The notes beneath the pieces were generated by a model that had not been told where the DNA came from, made no database searches, and worked only from the letters and a program-made list of their open reading frames with translations. A stretch of 57,702 nt of DNA from Eubacteriales bacterium (lineage in GTDB: Bacteria > Bacillota > Clostridia > Oscillospirales > Oscillospiraceae): NCBI GenBank assembly GCA_030531595.1, contig JAUNND010000006.1, positions 1 through 57,702 of the forward strand, read 5' to 3'. A program made the position numbers and the translations under genes. Each line of letters begins with the position of its first letter. The stretch's first letter is position 1. Below, piece by piece: positions 1 to 9,925 of the stretch.

Positions 1-572
1 GCTTCACCCACGGTATCGGCTGGTGCGCACCTCAGCAGGGCGCCTGCAAGCTGACTCTCAATGTCAAGAACGGCATCATCGAGGAAGCTCTTGTTGAGAC
101 TCTCGGCTGCTCCGGCATGACCCACTCCGCGGCAATGGCGTCCGAGATCCTCATCGGCAAGACCATTCTTGAGGCTCTGAACACCGACCTCGTCTGCGAC
201 GCTATCAACACCGCAATGCGCGAGCTGTTCCTGCAGATCGTCTACGGCCGTTCTCAGTCCGCTTTCTCCGAAGACGGTCTGGCAGTCGGCGCGTCTCTTG
301 AAGACCTCGGCAAGGGTCTGCGCTCCCAGGTTGGCACGATGTTTGCCACCAAGGAAAAGGGACCCCGCTATTTAGAGCTCACCGAGGGCTACGTTACCCG
401 CATCGCTCTCAATAAAGACGATGAGATCATCGGCTACGAGTTTGTCAGCATCGGCAAGATGATGGACTTCATCAAGAAGGGCATCGACGCCAATGAGGCA
501 CTCAACAAGGCAAAGGGTCATTACGGTCAGTGGGATGCCGCTGCAAAGTACATTGACCCCCGTCAGGAATAA
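1..572 (+). CDS. Fe-S cluster scaffold-like protein, partner of GGGtGRT protein (5' end missing)
   Basis: The reading frame enters from the left edge (first full codon at base 3) and stops at 572, so 189 residues of the C-terminal part are present. The first ATG at 117 is internal, because the frame is open and conserved-looking before it. I recognise the protein as the one usually named iron-sulfur cluster assembly scaffold protein in gut clostridia, always found beside the GGGtGRT protein. Visible cysteines in GWCAPQQGACK and ETLGCSGMTH could bind a metal or cluster, but that is inference. It ends 18 bp before the next gene with an AGGAGG site between them, so the two are co-transcribed. 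Codon use is strongly biased, like tuf, which suggests abundant expression. Biochemical role not established. Confidence 0.8.
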   Translation, partial: FTHGIGWCAPQQGACKLTLNVKNGIIEEALVETLGCSGMTHSAAMASEILIGKTILEALNTDLVCDAINTAMRELFLQIVYGRSQSAFSEDGLAVGASLEDLGKGLRSQVGTMFATKEKGPRYLELTEGYVTRIALNKDDEIIGYEFVSIGKMMDFIKKGIDANEALNKAKGHYGQWDAAAKYIDPRQE

Positions 573-590
573 GAAAAGGAGGACACATAA

Positions 591-1589
591 ATGGCACTTT
601 TTGAAAATTACGACAGAAGAATCGACAAGATCAACGGTGTCCTCGCACAGTACGGTCTGAGCTCCGTTGAGGAATGCAGAGAGCTCTGCAAGGCAAAGGG
701 CTTTGACCCCTATGAGATAGCAGCCGGCATTCAGCCCATCTGCTTTGAAAACGTCCGCTGGGCATACTGCGTCGGTGCGGCTATCGCCATCAAGTCCGGC
801 GTCAAGACTGCTGCCGAGGCCGCAAAGTGCATCGGTGTAGGTCTCCAGAGCTTCTGCCTTGACGGCTCCGTCGCCGAGGACCGCAAGGTCGGTCTCGGTC
901 ACGGCAACCTCGGCGCAATGCTTCTGAGCGATGATACCCAGTGCTTCGCCTTCCTCGCAGGTCACGAGTCCTTCGCCGCCGCAGAGGGCGCTATCGGTAT
1001 CGTCAAGAACGCAAACAAGGCAAGAAAGAACCCCCTGCGCGTTATCCTCAACGGTCTCGGCAAGGACGCCGCTCAGATCATTTCCCGTATCAACGGCTTT
1101 ACCTATGTCCAGACCCAGTTTGACTACTTCTCCGGCGAGCTGAAGGTCGTCCGCGAAATCGCCTACTCCGACGGCGAGCGCAAGAACGTCCGCTGCTACG
1201 GCTGTGACGATGTCCGCGAGGGCGTTGCCATCATGCACTTTGAGGGCGTCGACGTCTCCATCACCGGCAACTCCACCAACCCCACCCGCTTCCAGCATCC
1301 CGTTGCAGGCACCTACAAGAAGGAATGTATCGAGCAGGGCAAGAAGTACTTCTCCGTCGCGTCCGGCGGCGGCACGGGTCGTACCCTCCACCCCGACAAC
1401 ATGGCTGCAGGCCCCGCTTCCTACGGCATGACCGATACGATGGGCCGTATGCACAGTGACGCTCAGTTTGCCGGCTCCTCCTCCGTCCCCGCACACGTTG
1501 AGATGATGGGCTTCCTCGGCATGGGCAACAACCCCATGGTCGGCGCGACCGTCGCTGTCGCTGTCGCAACCGCAGAGGCAATGAAGTAA
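591..1589 (+). CDS. GGGtGRT protein
   Basis: A 332-residue protein with the family-defining motif GGGTGRT at residues 259-265, followed by a Gly/Ala/Met-rich C-terminus (GMTDTMGRMHSDAQF, GFLGMGNNPMVGA). The start ATG follows AGGAGG with 7 bases between. No signal peptide or membrane segment is apparent, so it is probably cytoplasmic. The family is known mainly by its name motif and its fixed neighbour, the Fe-S-scaffold-like gene just upstream; its reaction is not known to me. Codon choice (GGT/GGC, CGC, ATC, AAG) is like that of EF-Tu and the ribosomal proteins in this window, so it is probably among the more abundant proteins. The gene ends at a strong intrinsic terminator. Confidence 0.88.
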   Translation: MALFENYDRRIDKINGVLAQYGLSSVEECRELCKAKGFDPYEIAAGIQPICFENVRWAYCVGAAIAIKSGVKTAAEAAKCIGVGLQSFCLDGSVAEDRKVGLGHGNLGAMLLSDDTQCFAFLAGHESFAAAEGAIGIVKNANKARKNPLRVILNGLGKDAAQIISRINGFTYVQTQFDYFSGELKVVREIAYSDGERKNVRCYGCDDVREGVAIMHFEGVDVSITGNSTNPTRFQHPVAGTYKKECIEQGKKYFSVASGGGTGRTLHPDNMAAGPASYGMTDTMGRMHSDAQFAGSSSVPAHVEMMGFLGMGNNPMVGATVAVAVATAEAMK

Positions 1590-1597
1590 GTTTTATT

Positions 1598-1627
1598 AAT
1601 TCCCCGGAGCTTCCGGGGAATTTTTTT
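1598..1627 (+). terminator. Rho-independent terminator after GGGtGRT gene
   Basis: Eleven-bp perfect stem (1598-1608 with 1612-1622), GC-rich core CCCCGG, 3-base loop, followed by seven Ts. It closes the scaffold/GGGtGRT operon. Confidence 0.93.
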
Positions 1628-1666
1628 ATGCAGTTATTTAAATATGAACAATTCATTCACATTTTT

Positions 1667-1697
1667 TTAACCAATCTTCATACATCGGGTTTATAAT
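1667..1697 (+). promoter_or_regulatory. possible promoter of the two-component operon
   Basis: A perfect TATAAT at 1692-1697 lies 30 bp before the regulator start. The best upstream hexamer is TTAACC at 1667-1672 with a long 19-bp spacer, so the -35 is weak; activation by the regulator itself would fit this but is inference. Confidence 0.4.
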
Positions 1698-1727
1698 ACA
1701 GATAATAAATCTGCGGGAGGTATATTC

Positions 1728-2411
1728 ATGAACAAAAGAGCTCTTATAGTGGAAGACGACGGAAATATTGCGGAACTGCTGCGGCTTTACCTCGGAAAAG
1801 ACGGTTTTGAAGTGATGATCTCTCCCGATGGCGGAAAGGCCAAGGCGATGTTCGATCTTTTTCAGCCCGATGTCGTGCTGCTTGATATCATGCTGCCCGT
1901 AAAGGACGGCTGGCAGGTATGCAGAGAGATCCGGGAAAAGTCTTCTGTTCCCATCATCATGCTGACCGCAAAGGGAGAGACGAACGACAAGGTCAACGGA
2001 CTTGAGATGGGTGCGGACGACTATGTCACAAAGCCTTTTGAGGTCAAGGAGCTTATGGCGCGTATCCATGCGGTCATGCGCCGTACCGACGCCGATGCGC
2101 CTGTTGAAAAATGCCTCAGCTTTGATAAACTGACAATCAATCTCGATTCCTACGAGCTCGTTGTTGACGGCAAAAAGGTCGACGCCCCACCGAAGGAGAT
2201 GGAGCTTCTGTATCATCTTGCCGCTTCCCCCAACAGAGTTTTCACACGAAACCAGCTTTTGGACGAAGTCTGGGGGTTTGACTATTTCGGGGATTCCCGC
2301 ACTGTTGATGTGCATATAAAACGTCTCAGAGAAAAGCTCGAAAATGTTTCCGCAAAATGGAACCTGAAAACCGTCTGGGGCGTTGGTTATAAATTTGAAG
2401 TGGTTGAGTGA
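1728..2411 (+). CDS. OmpR/PhoB-family response regulator
   Basis: 227 residues. N-terminal receiver domain (about 4-117) with acidic pocket EDD near residue 10, phospho-acceptor D53 in VVLLDIMLP, and the conserved Lys in YVTKPF. C-terminal winged-helix DNA-binding domain (about 130-225) ends in the usual VWGVGYKF. The start has a GGGAGG site. The sensor kinase starts 7 bp downstream and an HtrA protease follows, so this resembles the CssRS-HtrA type of secretion/envelope stress circuit of Bacillus; the stimulus is inferred only from that neighbour. Confidence 0.93.
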   Translation: MNKRALIVEDDGNIAELLRLYLGKDGFEVMISPDGGKAKAMFDLFQPDVVLLDIMLPVKDGWQVCREIREKSSVPIIMLTAKGETNDKVNGLEMGADDYVTKPFEVKELMARIHAVMRRTDADAPVEKCLSFDKLTINLDSYELVVDGKKVDAPPKEMELLYHLAASPNRVFTRNQLLDEVWGFDYFGDSRTVDVHIKRLREKLENVSAKWNLKTVWGVGYKFEVVE

Positions 2412-2418
2412 GCCATAA

Positions 2419-3843
2419 ATGAAAAGCATTTATCTCAGAAACTTTTTTGCAACAGCCGTGATGGTTCTGGTCTGCTTTCTGATACTGGCGTTTTCATTCG
2501 TCAGTATAGGAAGAAACTATGTCATCAGTGAGTATCGGGAGGATATGGTCAACGGCGCCCGAGAAGTATCACGTATGGCCTCTGCGATCGTTCGCCATGA
2601 GGCACTTGACAGCATGACGCTGGGTATGTCTCTTAGTACGGTCTCAAATTCAACAGGCAACCAGGTCTTTGTGACCGACGTTGACGGGCGCGTTGTCAAC
2701 TGTTCCGACAGAGCACCGGTATGCAGACATCTGGGGATCGTTATTTCCGGAGAGATACTCGCGCAGATAAAGGACGGCGGGGAATTCAATCAGATCACGG
2801 ACCTGTCCGGTATGTATGAAAGCAAACGCTATGTTGTGGCGATGCCTATCTATGCGGACAAAAGCATCCTCGCCGGATATGTGTTTGTTACAAATATCCT
2901 TGACAATATGCTCGGCGCATGGTCGACTTTTCTGAGCATCGGACTTTTTGTCACCATTGCCGTTTTTGCCGCCGCGCTTATCATTTCGTTGATCTATTCA
3001 AAGAGCATGGCACGTCCTTTGGACGAAATGGCTTCTGCCTCGCGGAAATTTGCGAGGGGTGATTTTTCGGTCAGAGTAAAACAGGAGGACGATACGACCT
3101 ACGAGATGGGGGCGCTGATCGAATCCTTCAACAAAATGGCAGATTCGCTCGAACAGGCAGAAGAGAGAAGGAGCGAATTTATTGCCAACATATCCCATGA
3201 GCTGCGGACGCCCATGACAACGATCGCGGGATTTGCCGACGGCATACTTGACGGCACAATAAGCCGTGATGAACAGGACAAATATCTTGTTTCGATCAGA
3301 GATGAGACCAGGAGACTTTCAAGGCTCGTGCGTGAGATGCTGGATGTTTCCCAGACAAGAGCAAGAGCCGCCGACCCGGAAAAACGTATAGCCTTTGATC
3401 TGACAGAGCTTGTCCTCCAGACTATGCTCAGTTTTGAAAGCCGTGCGACATCAAAAGAGCTTGATGTTGATCCGCAGCTGCCGGACAATCATATTATGGT
3501 CGTGGCTGACAAGGATGCCATAACACAGGTGATCTACAATCTGCTTGACAATGCGGTTAAATTTGCACATAACGGTACATGTATAACCGTGCGTCTGTAT
3601 AAAGATAATGATAAGGCATATATTTCGATCAAGGATGAGGGTGAAACGATCCCGCCTGACGATCTGCCGTTTATTTTTGACAGATTTCATAAGTCGGACC
3701 GTTCGCGCAGCCTTGACAAAACAGGCGTTGGACTCGGATTATATCTTGTAAAGACGATTATTAACAGCCATGATGAAGATATTGCCGTTAAGAGTGAGAA
3801 CGGAATAACGGAATTCGTGTTTACTCTGGCTCTGGCAAAATGA
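2419..3843 (+). CDS. membrane sensor histidine kinase
   Basis: 474 residues. Transmembrane helices at about 8-30 and 167-193 bracket a 135-residue extracytoplasmic sensor region. A HAMP linker follows (about 193-245), then the HisKA dimerisation domain with phospho-acceptor H260 in ISHELRTPMTT. The HATPase domain shows the N-box (NLLDNAVKFA), the G1-like DEGE and the G2 box GVGLGLYLVK. It is the cognate partner of the regulator 7 bp upstream. The HtrA-like protease gene starts 24 bp after its stop, so all three are probably one transcript. Confidence 0.93.
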   Translation: MKSIYLRNFFATAVMVLVCFLILAFSFVSIGRNYVISEYREDMVNGAREVSRMASAIVRHEALDSMTLGMSLSTVSNSTGNQVFVTDVDGRVVNCSDRAPVCRHLGIVISGEILAQIKDGGEFNQITDLSGMYESKRYVVAMPIYADKSILAGYVFVTNILDNMLGAWSTFLSIGLFVTIAVFAAALIISLIYSKSMARPLDEMASASRKFARGDFSVRVKQEDDTTYEMGALIESFNKMADSLEQAEERRSEFIANISHELRTPMTTIAGFADGILDGTISRDEQDKYLVSIRDETRRLSRLVREMLDVSQTRARAADPEKRIAFDLTELVLQTMLSFESRATSKELDVDPQLPDNHIMVVADKDAITQVIYNLLDNAVKFAHNGTCITVRLYKDNDKAYISIKDEGETIPPDDLPFIFDRFHKSDRSRSLDKTGVGLGLYLVKTIINSHDEDIAVKSENGITEFVFTLALAK

Positions 3844-3867
3844 TATTGCTTTTTAGGGGGATATCTG

Positions 3868-5205
3868 ATGGAGAATAATGAATATCAGTGGTATATATAC
3901 GCGCAGGAAGAAGAGCAAAGATCGGATGACAGAAAAACAAAACGCCGTCTCCGTATCTGGCGTACGATCGGTATTATTGCCATCGTCCTTGCGCTTATAG
4001 CCGGAACCTCTGCTGCATTCGGAAGAATATCCGAAAAGGACGAACCCGAACATGACTTTGACAGTGATTTTTTCATGACAGATGACGGAGATGATTCCGG
4101 TTTTACCGTTCCCTGGGGAAGCGGAGACGATCCTTTCGCATATCAGGATGAAATGCCGGATTCCTTCAAGGATTTTTTCAAAGAGTACTTTGTGGAGGAC
4201 GACAGCACGAAGCTCACCTCGGATATTAATATCCCGCAAGAGGCAGCTCCGGGAGATTTCGAGGTCGTTTTGACCGCTCCGCATTCAGATATTTTAGATC
4301 TTGTCGAGCTGTATGAAAAATGCGCTCCTTCAGTCGTGGCAATATACGGAACCGTCGACGGGGAGGTCGGATTTTACTACGGAACAGGGATCGTTCTTAC
4401 AGAAGACGGGCTGATCCTTACAAACACCCATGTTATCGAAGGCTGCGACGCCGCGACCGTAAAGCTCTCCGATGATTCCGAATTTGAAGCAACGCTCGTC
4501 GGTGCTGATGCGATAAGCGATCTTGCTGTTTTGAAGATAGATGCGGACGGACTCACTCCCGCCGAATTCGGTATAAGCGATGATCTGCGGGTGGGGGAGG
4601 ACGTTGCTGCCATAGGTAATCCTCTGGGCGAGGAATTCAGACAGACTCTCACAAACGGCATCATTTCGGCAATCGACCGCGGAATAAGCTATAAGGGCAG
4701 AAGCATGACACTTATACAGACAAATACGGCTCTCAATAACGGAAATTCCGGCGGCGCTCTTTTCAATATGTACGGTCAGGTCATCGGCGTTACCAATATG
4801 AAGATGATGTCGAGCTATTCGAGCATCGAAGGTATCGGCTTTGCCATCCCGTCCTCTACTGTCCGCACGATCGTTGCATCCCTCATGAAATACGGCAAGG
4901 TGATCGGCAGACCTTCTCTCGGTCTTACAGTCGGCTCTATTCCGGAAAACGCTTTGGAAAAATATGATATGCCCGAGGGCGTATATGTGGCAGGAGTACA
5001 GGAAAACTCCGACGCCGCTAAGGTCGGTATCCGGGAAGGCGACGTTATTCTTGAGGTGAACGGTACAGAGGTAACGACTGCCGACGAAATAAACGATTTG
5101 AAGAATGAATTTCAGGTCGGTGATTCCATGAACTTCAAGATCTGGCGCGAAGGAGAGACACTTGAGTTCGATGTAATGCTCATGGATACAAATGACATTT
5201 ATTGA
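3868..5205 (+). CDS. HtrA/DegP-family serine protease with PDZ domain
   Basis: 445 residues. A short cytoplasmic N-terminus (about 1-29, charged), one transmembrane anchor (about 30-50), then a very acidic, Asp-rich linker of roughly 80 residues. The trypsin-like domain carries a complete catalytic triad: H188 (TNTHVIEG), D218 (ISDLAVLKI) and S294 (GNSGGAL). One PDZ domain (about 345-440) ends the protein. It should act outside the membrane on misfolded or secreted proteins. The GGGGGATA site precedes the ATG. Position behind a two-component pair suggests stress-induced expression. A hairpin terminator follows at 5228. Confidence 0.93.
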   Translation: MENNEYQWYIYAQEEEQRSDDRKTKRRLRIWRTIGIIAIVLALIAGTSAAFGRISEKDEPEHDFDSDFFMTDDGDDSGFTVPWGSGDDPFAYQDEMPDSFKDFFKEYFVEDDSTKLTSDINIPQEAAPGDFEVVLTAPHSDILDLVELYEKCAPSVVAIYGTVDGEVGFYYGTGIVLTEDGLILTNTHVIEGCDAATVKLSDDSEFEATLVGADAISDLAVLKIDADGLTPAEFGISDDLRVGEDVAAIGNPLGEEFRQTLTNGIISAIDRGISYKGRSMTLIQTNTALNNGNSGGALFNMYGQVIGVTNMKMMSSYSSIEGIGFAIPSSTVRTIVASLMKYGKVIGRPSLGLTVGSIPENALEKYDMPEGVYVAGVQENSDAAKVGIREGDVILEVNGTEVTTADEINDLKNEFQVGDSMNFKIWREGETLEFDVMLMDTNDIY

Positions 5206-5227
5206 AATAACTTGAAATTGTTTTGCT

Positions 5228-5260
5228 AATCGGTGCCTTATCAAAAAAAGGCACCGATTT
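5228..5260 (+). terminator. hairpin terminator after htrA-like gene
   Basis: Twelve-bp perfect stem (5228-5239 with 5248-5259), AT-rich ends and GC core GGTGCC. The downstream T-run is short (TTTAG), so termination may be partial. Confidence 0.7.
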
Positions 5261-5305
5261 AGCGTGTTAATGTAAAAATTTTTTCTATTTATTCAACAAA
5301 AAATA

Positions 5306-5334
5306 TTGACTATTTTTGTGTAATGTGCTAAAAT
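5306..5334 (+). promoter_or_regulatory. sigma-A promoter of the str operon
   Basis: TTGACT (5306-5311), 17-bp spacer, TAAAAT (5329-5334). Lies about 130 bp upstream of rpsL, leaving an untranslated leader of roughly 120 bases that could carry regulation; no known leader motif recognised. Confidence 0.85.
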
Positions 5335-5460
5335 CAAAAATCGCGTGGGGTTAACTGCGCCAATATAAATAACATTCATTATTTTCTGTATAATAAAGCC
5401 GATATAATGAATACTATGAATATTGTGCGGTCCCGCGACAAATAAAGAAAGGAGAACACA

Positions 5461-5886
5461 ATGCCAACCTTTAACCAGCTGGTAAGAAAGGGCAGAGAAA
5501 AGGTCACCTATAAGTCCACCTCTCCTGCAATGCAGAAGGGTCTGAACACCCTCAAGAACAAGGAAACCGATCTCAGCTCCCCCCAGAAGAGAGGCGTATG
5601 CACCGCAGTTCGTACTTCCACTCCTAAGAAGCCTAACTCCGCTCTGCGTAAGATCGCCCGTGTACGTCTGACCAATGGTTACGAAGTCACCGCTTATATC
5701 CCCGGTATTGGTCATAACCTGCAGGAGCACTCCGTCGTTATGATCCGCGGCGGTCGTGTAAAGGACCTTCCCGGTGTCCGTTACCACATTATCCGCGGTA
5801 CCCTCGATGCACAGGGCGTGAACGGTCGTATGCAGGCCAGATCCAAGTACGGTGCAAAGAGACCCAAAGCTGCAAAGAAGAAGTAA
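5461..5886 (+). CDS. rpsL: 30S ribosomal protein S12
   Basis: 141 residues. Typical S12: N-terminus [12 protein letters not shown], the decoding-site loop [15 protein letters not shown] and [13 protein letters not shown], where streptomycin-resistance substitutions occur in the family; both key lysines (TPKKPNS and GRVKDLPGV) are present, which is the sensitive-type sequence. Basic C-terminus. AGGAGA site before the ATG. It opens the operon rpsL-rpsG-fusA-tuf with its own promoter, without rpoBC directly upstream. Confidence 0.98.
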   Translation: MPTFNQLVRKGREKVTYKSTSPAMQKGLNTLKNKETDLSSPQKRGVCTAVRTSTPKKPNSALRKIARVRLTNGYEVTAYIPGIGHNLQEHSVVMIRGGRVKDLPGVRYHIIRGTLDAQGVNGRMQARSKYGAKRPKAAKKK

Positions 5887-5959
5887 TTTCAACTTCAGCG
5901 GCAAACTTTTGCCCTGTCGTTTATCTATATAATATATGTGGATAGACCTCGGGGCGCAA

Positions 5960-5975
5960 CGGACGATTTCGTTCG
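5960..5975 (+). promoter_or_regulatory. small hairpin in the rpsL-rpsG spacer
   Basis: The 130-bp spacer between rpsL and rpsG (5887-6016) is long for this operon. It contains a 6-bp stem CGGACG/CGTTCG (one G-U pair) with a 4-base loop. S7 autoregulation acts in this spacer in E. coli, so this could be a functional analogue, but I see no sequence proof. Confidence 0.3.
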
Positions 5976-6016
5976 AGTACCGATGATCCCATTTTTTAAT
6001 GAAGGAGGGAAGCAAC

Positions 6017-6487
6017 GTGCCCAGAAGAGGTAATGTTCCCAAAAGAGAAATTTTGCCCGATCCTATGTATAATTCCGTTCTGGTAACCAAGCTTGTCAAC
6101 GGAGTTATGCTCGACGGCAAGAAGGGTGTAGCTCAGAAGGTCGTTTATGATGCATTTGACATTATAAAGAATAAGACCGGTAAGGAGCCCCTTGATGCTT
6201 TTAACGAAGCAATGAACAATATCATGCCTGCTCTGGAGGTCAAGGCCCGTCGTGTCGGTGGTGCAACCTATCAGGTTCCTATCGAAGTCAGACCCGCCCG
6301 CCGTCAGACTCTGGCTCTTCGCTGGCTGGTAGATTACTCCCGCAAGCGCAGCGAGAAGACCATGAAGGAGCGCCTCGCAGGCGAGATCATGGATGCCTGC
6401 AACAATGTCGGCGGCTCCGTCAAGAAGCGCGAAGACATGCACAAGAATGCCGAAGCCAACAAGGCATTCGCACATTTCAGATGGTGA
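6017..6487 (+). CDS. rpsG: 30S ribosomal protein S7
   Basis: 156 residues from a GTG start at 6017, exactly the usual S7 length and the usual N-terminus [16 protein letters not shown]. An in-frame ATG at 5999 is rejected as start because it overlaps the AAGGAGGG ribosome binding site that fits the GTG with 7-bp spacing. S7 nucleates the 30S head by binding 16S rRNA and is often the translational repressor of the str operon. The C-terminus [15 protein letters not shown] is canonical. Confidence 0.97.
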   Translation: MPRRGNVPKREILPDPMYNSVLVTKLVNGVMLDGKKGVAQKVVYDAFDIIKNKTGKEPLDAFNEAMNNIMPALEVKARRVGGATYQVPIEVRPARRQTLALRWLVDYSRKRSEKTMKERLAGEIMDACNNVGGSVKKREDMHKNAEANKAFAHFRW

Positions 6488-6522
6488 TCTGATTTTTTCG
6501 GACACTTTTCAGGAGTTTCTAA

Positions 6523-8622
6523 ATGCCCAGAAATTATTCGCTTGAGAAAACCAGAAATATCGGTATCATGGCTCACATCGATGCCGGAAAGACTACGACA
6601 ACAGAGCGTATTCTTTTCTACACCGGTATCAATTACAAGATAGGTGAGACCCATGAGGGCAGCGCCACCATGGACTGGATGGAGCAGGAGAAGGAGAGAG
6701 GTATAACCATCACCTCCGCTGCGACCACGTGTTTCTGGCGCGATACCCGTATAAACATTATCGATACTCCGGGTCATGTGGACTTCACCGCAGAAGTCGA
6801 GCGCTCTCTTCGCGTTCTTGACGGCTGCGTGACAGTTCTTTGTGCCAAGGGCGGTGTCGAGCCTCAGTCTGAGACCGTTTGGAGACAGGCTGACCACTAC
6901 GGTGTTCCCCGTATGATATACGTCAATAAGATGGATATCACCGGCGCCGATTTCTACCGTGTTCTTGACATGATCAAGGATAGACTCAAGTGCAATGCTG
7001 TTCCTGTACAGCTTCCCATAGGCAAGGAAGGCAGTTTCCGCGGGATCATTGATCTTGTGGAAATGAATGCCGATATCTATTATGATGATCTCGGCAAGGA
7101 TCAAAGAGTTGAGCCTATACCCGAAGAGATGATGGAACTTGCTCTGGAATATCGCGACAGCCTGATCGAAGCAGTGTCCGACTTCGACGACGAGATAATG
7201 GAACTTTATCTTGAAGGCGAGGATGTTCCGGCAGATAAGATACGCCAGGCACTTCGCAAGGCGACCGTGGCAGTCAGGCTCGTCCCGGTCACCTGCGGTA
7301 CTTCTTATAAAAACAAGGGCGTCCAGAAGCTCCTTGATGCGATCGTTGATTATATGCCTTCTCCGCTGGATATTCCTCCGATCGAAGGTGTTAATCCCAA
7401 AAACGACGAGAAGGAGATCAGAGAGGCAGACGATAAGGCTCCTTTTTCCGCCCTTGCTTTCAAGATCATGACCGACCCGTTTGTCGGTAAGCTCAGTTTC
7501 TTCCGCGTGTATTCGGGTACGCTCGAAACCGGTAAAACCGTGCTGAATTCGGTCAAGGGTCAGCGTGAACGTTTAGGCCGCATTTTACAGATGCACGCCA
7601 ATCACAGAGAAGATATCGACCATGTTTATTCAGGTGATATCGCCGCCGCCGTGGGACTTAAAAATACTACGACAGGTGATACTCTCTGCGATGAAAAGTA
7701 TCCGATAATTCTTGAGTCAATGGAATTTCCCGACCCGGTCATCAGAGTTGCTATCGAGCCCAAAACGAAAGCCGGACAGGAAAAAATGGCCATCGCCCTT
7801 CAGAAACTGGCAGAGGAAGATCCTACATTCAAAACCTATACCGATGATGAGACCGGTCAGACGATCATAGCAGGTATGGGTGAGCTCCATCTGGAGATAA
7901 TTGTAGATCGCCTTCTGCGAGAGTTTAAGGTGGAGGCAAACGTCGGTAAACCCCAGGTCTCATATAAGGAGACCATCAAGAAAGCCGCTACGGTCGATAC
8001 GCGCTATGTGCGTCAGACAGGCGGCAAGGGACAGTATGCGCACGTCAAGCTTATGATAGAGCCCAATGAACCCGGCAAGGGTTATGAGTTCGTCAATAAG
8101 ATCGTTGGCGGAGCAATCCCCAAGGAATTCATCCCCTGCGTCGATCAGGGCATTCAGGGCGCTATGCTCTCCGGTGTTCTGGCAGGATATCAGGTCGTTG
8201 ATGTAAAGGCTACTTTACTGGACGGTTCTTTCCATGAAGTCGACTCCAGTGAGCTTTCCTTCAAGATCTGCGGCAGTATGGCTTTCAAGGAAGCCTGTCA
8301 GAAAGCAGGTCCCACGCTGCTCGAGCCTATCATGGCGGTCACTGTAACAGCACCTGAAGAATATATGGGCGATGTTATGGGCGATATCACGGCAAGGCGC
8401 GGTCAGATTACCGGCAGTGACGTCAGAAACGGCACGGCAACCGTCGAGACGGCGGTTCCGCTCTCCACCATGTTCGGATACGCAACAGATCTCCGCAGCA
8501 AAACACAGGGCAGAGCTACGTATTCCATGCAGCCCAGCCACTTTGTCGAGCTGCCCAAAAACTTGCAGGAATCCCTCATCCATCCGATGAGCGGTTTCGA
8601 TTTCAGAAACTCTAATTTTTAA
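6523..8622 (+). CDS. fusA: elongation factor G
   Basis: 699 residues, normal length. GTPase motifs: G1 [11 protein letters not shown], switch region [10 protein letters not shown]3 DTPGHVDF, G4 NKMD. Domain II follows around residue 290, and domain IV carries the long [12 protein letters not shown] segment typical of canonical translocase EF-G rather than the RRF-only EF-G2. It moves tRNA-mRNA on the ribosome. Starts 35 bp after rpsG with an AGGAG site. Part of the str operon, with tuf 35 bp downstream. Confidence 0.98.
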   Translation: MPRNYSLEKTRNIGIMAHIDAGKTTTTERILFYTGINYKIGETHEGSATMDWMEQEKERGITITSAATTCFWRDTRINIIDTPGHVDFTAEVERSLRVLDGCVTVLCAKGGVEPQSETVWRQADHYGVPRMIYVNKMDITGADFYRVLDMIKDRLKCNAVPVQLPIGKEGSFRGIIDLVEMNADIYYDDLGKDQRVEPIPEEMMELALEYRDSLIEAVSDFDDEIMELYLEGEDVPADKIRQALRKATVAVRLVPVTCGTSYKNKGVQKLLDAIVDYMPSPLDIPPIEGVNPKNDEKEIREADDKAPFSALAFKIMTDPFVGKLSFFRVYSGTLETGKTVLNSVKGQRERLGRILQMHANHREDIDHVYSGDIAAAVGLKNTTTGDTLCDEKYPIILESMEFPDPVIRVAIEPKTKAGQEKMAIALQKLAEEDPTFKTYTDDETGQTIIAGMGELHLEIIVDRLLREFKVEANVGKPQVSYKETIKKAATVDTRYVRQTGGKGQYAHVKLMIEPNEPGKGYEFVNKIVGGAIPKEFIPCVDQGIQGAMLSGVLAGYQVVDVKATLLDGSFHEVDSSELSFKICGSMAFKEACQKAGPTLLEPIMAVTVTAPEEYMGDVMGDITARRGQITGSDVRNGTATVETAVPLSTMFGYATDLRSKTQGRATYSMQPSHFVELPKNLQESLIHPMSGFDFRNSNF

Positions 8623-8657
8623 TTATTTTATTTACAATTTTTTAGGAGGATAAACTC

Positions 8658-9860
8658 ATGGCAAAACAGGCTTTTGACAGATCCCTGCCCCATGTTAACA
8701 TCGGCACCATCGGTCACATCGACCACGGCAAGACCACCCTTACCGCTGCTATCACCAAGTACCTCTCCCTCAACGGCGGCGCAGAGTACACCGACTACTC
8801 TTCCATCGATAAGGCTCCCGAAGAGAGAGAACGTGGTATCACCATCAATACCGCACACGTTGAGTACAAGACCGCTAACCGTCACTATGCTCACGTTGAC
8901 TGCCCGGGTCACGCTGACTACATCAAGAACATGATCACCGGTGCTGCTCAGATGGACGGCGCTATCCTCGTTATCGCTGCATCCGACGGTCCTATGGCTC
9001 AGACCCGTGAGCACCTTCTGCTCGCCCGTCAGGTTAACGTTCCTTCCGTTCTGGTCTTCCTGAACAAGTGCGACCAGGTCGACGATGATGAGCTGCTTGA
9101 GCTCGTCGAGATGGAAGTTCGCGAGCTGCTTGACTTCTACGGCTTCCCCGGAGATGACACCCCCATTATCCGCGGCTCCGCTCTGAACGCTCTCGTCTGC
9201 GAGTCCAACGATCCCAATGCTCCCGAGTATGCCTGCATCAAGGAACTCATGGACAACGTTGACACCTGGATCCCCACTCCCGACCGTAAGGCCGATATGC
9301 CCTTCCTTATGCCCATCGAGGACGTCTTCACCATTTCCGGACGCGGCACTGTCGTTACCGGCCGTGTTGAGCGTGGTCGTGTCAAGGTCGGCGACAAGGT
9401 CGAGATCGTTGGTCTGAAGGACGAGTCCACTGAGACCACCGTTACCGGTACCGAAATGTTCCACAAGCTGCTTGAGTACGCAGAAGCCGGCGACAACGTG
9501 GGCTGCCTGCTCCGTGGTATCGACAAGAAGTCCGTTGAGCGTGGTCAGGTTCTGGCTGCACCCAAGTCCATCCATCCCCACTACAAGTTCAAGGGTCAGG
9601 TTTACGTTCTGTCCAAGGAAGAAGGCGGACGTCATACTCCTTTCTTCAACAACTACAGACCCCAGTTCTATTTCCGTACCACTGACGTTACCGGCGTTAT
9701 CACCCTTCCCGAAGGCGTTGAGATGTGCATGCCCGGCGACAACGTCGATATGGACGTTGAGCTGATCACCCCCATTGCTATTGAAGTCGGTCTTCGCTTC
9801 GCTATCCGTGAAGGCGGCCGTACCGTCGGTTCCGGTGTTGTCATCGGCATCAACGAGTAA
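8658..9860 (+). CDS. tuf: elongation factor Tu
   Basis: 400 residues. G1 [12 protein letters not shown]3 [13 protein letters not shown]4 NKCD, and domain II/III features ([20 protein letters not shown]). It delivers aminoacyl-tRNA to the ribosome. A consensus AGGAGG site precedes the ATG. Codon use is the most biased in the window (almost only GGT/GGC, CGT/CGC, ATC, AAC, AAG), as expected for a very abundant protein. Terminated by a strong hairpin at 9878. Confidence 0.98.
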   Translation: MAKQAFDRSLPHVNIGTIGHIDHGKTTLTAAITKYLSLNGGAEYTDYSSIDKAPEERERGITINTAHVEYKTANRHYAHVDCPGHADYIKNMITGAAQMDGAILVIAASDGPMAQTREHLLLARQVNVPSVLVFLNKCDQVDDDELLELVEMEVRELLDFYGFPGDDTPIIRGSALNALVCESNDPNAPEYACIKELMDNVDTWIPTPDRKADMPFLMPIEDVFTISGRGTVVTGRVERGRVKVGDKVEIVGLKDESTETTVTGTEMFHKLLEYAEAGDNVGCLLRGIDKKSVERGQVLAAPKSIHPHYKFKGQVYVLSKEEGGRHTPFFNNYRPQFYFRTTDVTGVITLPEGVEMCMPGDNVDMDVELITPIAIEVGLRFAIREGGRTVGSGVVIGINE

Positions 9861-9877
9861 TATACAGCTAATATATG

Positions 9878-9906
9878 ACTGCGCCGTTTTTCGGCGCAGT
9901 TTTTAT
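9878..9906 (+). terminator. Rho-independent terminator of the str operon
   Basis: Nine-bp perfect stem ACTGCGCCG/CGGCGCAGT with T5 loop, then a T-rich tail. Confidence 0.93.
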
Positions 9907-9925
9907 TTATTTTACAAGTTTGTTC

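Noticed and set aside
372-1496. 374-codon frame on the minus strand
   Set aside because: It is antisense to the GGGtGRT pair, has no ribosome binding site and a low-complexity composition that mirrors the strong codon bias of the plus-strand genes.
4330-5244. 304-codon frame on the minus strand
   Set aside because: Antisense to the HtrA protease and running through its terminator.
8628-9635. 335-codon frame on the minus strand
   Set aside because: Shadow of tuf, caused by its biased third positions; no motif and no start signal.
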